Assembly: GCF_003628755.1 (NCBI RefSeq)
Contig: NZ_CP029256.1
Coordinates: forward strand, 763,585 to 827,584
DNA length: 64,000 nucleotides
Source of the DNA: Christensenella minuta
GTDB taxonomy: Bacteria; Bacillota; Clostridia; Christensenellales; Christensenellaceae
Reading direction: 5' to 3'
The translations under genes were made by a program, and so were the position numbers. The notes under the pieces were generated by a model, which saw nothing but the letters and a program-made list of their open reading frames with translations, was not told where the DNA came from and did not search any database. This document shows, piece after piece, positions 61,692 to 64,000 of this stretch. The stretch's first letter is position 1; each line of letters begins with the position of its first letter.

Positions 61692-64000
61692 TTAGAGTTC
61701 CACCGATACAATATCTGAAACCCCCTTTTCCTGCATTGCAATGCCGTAAAGCGTATCACAAATGGCCATAGAAGGTTTCCTGTGGGTAATAACGATGAAC
61801 TGCAGCTCCTTGGAAAGGGTTTGCAGGTATTCTGAAAACCGAATCACGTTCGCGTCGTCGAGCGGTGCGTCTATCTCATCAAGGAGACAGATTGGCGAAG
61901 GATTGATATTGAGCATCGCAAACAAAAGTGCAATTGCCGTAAGTGCCTTTTCACCGCCGGACAAAAGACCGATATTCTGAAGCTTTTTGCCGGGCGGTTC
62001 CGCAATGATCTCCACTCCGCATTCCATGATGTCGCCCTCCCCGAGTTCGAGCTGCGCGTAGCCGCCGCCGAACAGGTCGTGGAACGTTTTTTGGAAATTT
62101 TCGTTAATCATGGCGAATTTTTCCCGGAAGCTCTCTTTCATACCAGATAAAAGGCCGTTTATCACAATCTGGAGATCGTTTCCAGCCGCGGTCAGGTCCT
62201 CGCGCTGAAGGACAAGGTTGTCATATCGTTCGCGCACACGTGTATAATCCTCGATGGCATTCGGATTTACCGCGCCCATTTCACGAATCCGTTCGCGAAT
62301 CTCGTCGATTTCGCGCACACTTGCCTGATAGGCAAAATCTTTCTTGAGAAATGGAAGCGCGTTTGCATAGGTAAGGCCATAATCCTCCCACAGCTTGTTT
62401 TGGTAGTTCTCGCGCGATATTTCCAGCTTTTCCCTGCTTGCGATAAATTTATATTTTTGCTCAATCAGCAGATCTTTCTGTGTGTTAAGCGCTTCTACCC
62501 TGCCGGCTGTTTCTTCTGCCTGTACATTCCATTCATCACGCAGCGCAAGCTTGCCGCGCGCTTCTTCGCCCGCCTGCCGGATCCGTTCAAGTATCCCGTC
62601 AAGCTGTCCCCGCAGTTCTGCCTTGGAATGGGTAAGTTCTTTCATTTCCTCCGAAAGAGCGTCGCTGTTCTGCTGCAGCCGTCCGAGGCCGTCTTTTGCC
62701 TGCGCGATTAAAACGCGCAGATGCTCCGCCTCGCGCAGGAGGATATTTTTTTCGTTTGTAAGTTCTGATTGCTGAAGCTCTTGCGCGGAGAGACTATCCT
62801 TTATCGCCGATGTTTGGGCCGCCACGCCGGCAGCGCGCGCCTCCGCTTCCTCCTGACGCAGCCTAAGCGCTTCAAAATCCGCCTGCGCCTGCACCGTATC
62901 TTTTTTCAGCGCCTCGGTTGCCGCTTCCATCTGTTCACAATCGGTTACAGCTTCCGTCAGACGATCCGTCAGATCGGCCGTGACCTGTTCATTGCTTATG
63001 AACGTATCCTGGGCAGTTTGGAACTTTTGTTTTGCCTCTGCGGTTCTGATTTCCTGCTCACGCAGCTTCTGTAACGTTTCATGCTGCAAGCGCTGCGCGG
63101 CTTCGCTTTTTTTCACACATTCCCCAAGCGCTGCGTTCCATTCGGCGAGCAGCTTACGGTTCCCTGCAACATTTTCCGCGAGCTCCTGCGCCATTCGTTT
63201 GCGCGAAAGCAGCCCCGTATTGTTTTTTTTCAGGCTGCCGCCTGTGATAACCCCGCCCGGTTTTATAAAGTCGCCGTCCATCGTGACCGCGCGGAACGCG
63301 TAATCCGTTTTACGCATCAATGCGATTGCGCTGTCCATATCACGCACGATTACCGTACGGGAAAGCAGAAAATCGACGGCCGGACGAACTGCGTCCGAAC
63401 AGCTGATTGCTTCACTGGCAACACATTCCACTCCATCCATATTGAGGAAAGACTTTTCTTCTTTTTGTAAAGTGCGCACCTTGAGCGACTTTGTGGGCAG
63501 GAAGGTGACACGGCCGAGATTGTTTTGCCGCAGGAAGGAAATAATATCCTTTGCGTCAGTGTCATTCTCTACGACGACGTTTTGAAGTGCGTTACCGAGG
63601 ATCACTTCGATCGGCGTTTCATATTTTTTAGGAACGTCGACCAGTTCGGCAAGCACGCCCTTGATTTTACGGGAAATATCCGGTGCGTTCTTGGCCGCCT
63701 TAAACAGGGAACGAACGCTATCAAAATATCCCTCGTACTCATCACGCATATCATTCAGAAGCTTCAACCGCGACTCATCTTCGCTTAAACGGCGCGCCGT
63801 ATCGGCGACTTTTTTTTCCGCCTGTGTACGCTCATCCTGTAAAACCCTGATCGTTTGCGCAGCCTCGTTCATCGCGGAACGCAGATCAGCGCTTTGGCGG
63901 TCACATTCCATAGCTTCACGCTTAAGCGACTCAATTGTTTGGCGGAGCTGTAAAACATGTGCGTTATGTCGATCGATTTCCGCTTGGGCCTGTTCTTTCT
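61692..64000 (-). CDS. smc: Chromosome segregation protein SMC, C-terminal part (cut by window edge)
   Basis: The frame is open to the right edge and gives about 769 residues. They include a coiled-coil arm, the hinge domain (about VPKKYETPIEVILGNALQNVVVE to KPGGVITGGSLKK), the returning coiled coil and the ATPase C-terminal lobe with signature LLSGGEKALTAIALLFAML and Walker B CLLDEIDAPLDDANV. Walker A lies beyond the window, so an apparent start at 63911 is internal. SMC compacts and segregates the chromosome with ScpA/ScpB. The smc-ftsY order is conserved. Confidence 0.97.
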   Translation of the reverse strand, partial: KEQAQAEIDRHNAHVLQLRQTIESLKREAMECDRQSADLRSAMNEAAQTIRVLQDERTQAEKKVADTARRLSEDESRLKLLNDMRDEYEGYFDSVRSLFKAAKNAPDISRKIKGVLAELVDVPKKYETPIEVILGNALQNVVVENDTDAKDIISFLRQNNLGRVTFLPTKSLKVRTLQKEEKSFLNMDGVECVASEAISCSDAVRPAVDFLLSRTVIVRDMDSAIALMRKTDYAFRAVTMDGDFIKPGGVITGGSLKKNNTGLLSRKRMAQELAENVAGNRKLLAEWNAALGECVKKSEAAQRLQHETLQKLREQEIRTAEAKQKFQTAQDTFISNEQVTADLTDRLTEAVTDCEQMEAATEALKKDTVQAQADFEALRLRQEEAEARAAGVAAQTSAIKDSLSAQELQQSELTNEKNILLREAEHLRVLIAQAKDGLGRLQQNSDALSEEMKELTHSKAELRGQLDGILERIRQAGEEARGKLALRDEWNVQAEETAGRVEALNTQKDLLIEQKYKFIASREKLEISRENYQNKLWEDYGLTYANALPFLKKDFAYQASVREIDEIRERIREMGAVNPNAIEDYTRVRERYDNLVLQREDLTAAGNDLQIVINGLLSGMKESFREKFAMINENFQKTFHDLFGGGYAQLELGEGDIMECGVEIIAEPPGKKLQNIGLLSGGEKALTAIALLFAMLNINPSPICLLDEIDAPLDDANVIRFSEYLQTLSKELQFIVITHRKPSMAICDTLYGIAMQEKGVSDIVSVEL

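Noticed and set aside
1-64000. CRISPR arrays, insertion sequences, prophage or plasmid modules
   Set aside because: No regularly spaced repeats, transposase frames or phage structural genes were seen; the window is almost fully filled by conserved genes.

Overview
The window reads as a chromosomal segment of an anaerobic member of the Clostridia. The gene orders, the IspH-S1 fusion, a bifurcating-type [FeFe] hydrogenase set and an endonuclease-type MutL (no MutH) all fit. Christensenellales or a related lineage is plausible, but that placement is inference. There is no plasmid, phage, IS or CRISPR signature.

Layout. (1) 1-6488, plus strand: a carbohydrate operon cut by the left edge. It holds the last codons of an RbsA-like ATPase, an RbsC-like permease, a PIG-L deacetylase, a divergent NagB-like protein, a Gfo/Idh/MocA dehydrogenase, a BadF-type sugar kinase, a TIM-barrel sugar isomerase/epimerase and a canonical NagB. 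A hairpin follows at 6530-6556. It looks like uptake and breakdown of an N-acetylated amino-sugar compound ending in fructose-6-phosphate. (2) 6575-9179, plus strand: proC, rnhA, then a 20-bp perfect palindrome and a XerC-like tyrosine recombinase with its own promoter. (3) 9211-17196, minus strand: miaB-mutS-mutL-miaA-ynbB with overlapping genes. (4) 17242-19306, minus: a membrane-anchored NlpC/P60 wall hydrolase and an orphan OmpR-type response regulator. (5) 19312-24974, minus: a three-gene [FeFe]-hydrogenase operon in which the NuoF-like flavoprotein is fused to a GltD-like NADPH oxidoreductase. (6) 25207-26212, minus: eight tRNA genes (Pro-Glu-Ile2/Met-Asp-Phe-Thr-Tyr-Leu) with a clear sigma-A promoter and a structured, terminated tail.

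(7) 26262-42795, minus: a long run of housekeeping genes in transcription order rnj, ylbF, mltG, U32 peptidase, endonuclease-IV-like, pepP, efp, asp23, amaP, DUF2273, nusB, a TsaD-like paralogue, folD, xseA, xseB, ispA, cmk, plsC and ispH-S1. (8) 42816-54189, minus: a giant tandem GT-C glycosyltransferase, comM, dprA, topA, trmFO, hslV and hslU. (9) 54203-64000, minus: smc (cut by the right edge), ftsY, an MBL-fold hydrolase, ylxM, ffh, rpsP, khpA, rimM, trmD, rplS with a leader hairpin, rbgA, rnhB and yraN.

Transcription is strictly plus before 9.2 kb and strictly minus after it, with convergent ends at 9179/9211. Genes in the minus block are tightly packed, many with 1-20 nt overlaps, so translation coupling is likely. 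The most unusual items are the amino-sugar operon with its altered NagB paralogue, the NuoF-GltD hydrogenase subunit, the double GT-C protein, the palindrome at the recombinase promoter, and the structured RNA tail behind the tRNA genes. No single wholly new system can be proved from sequence reading alone.
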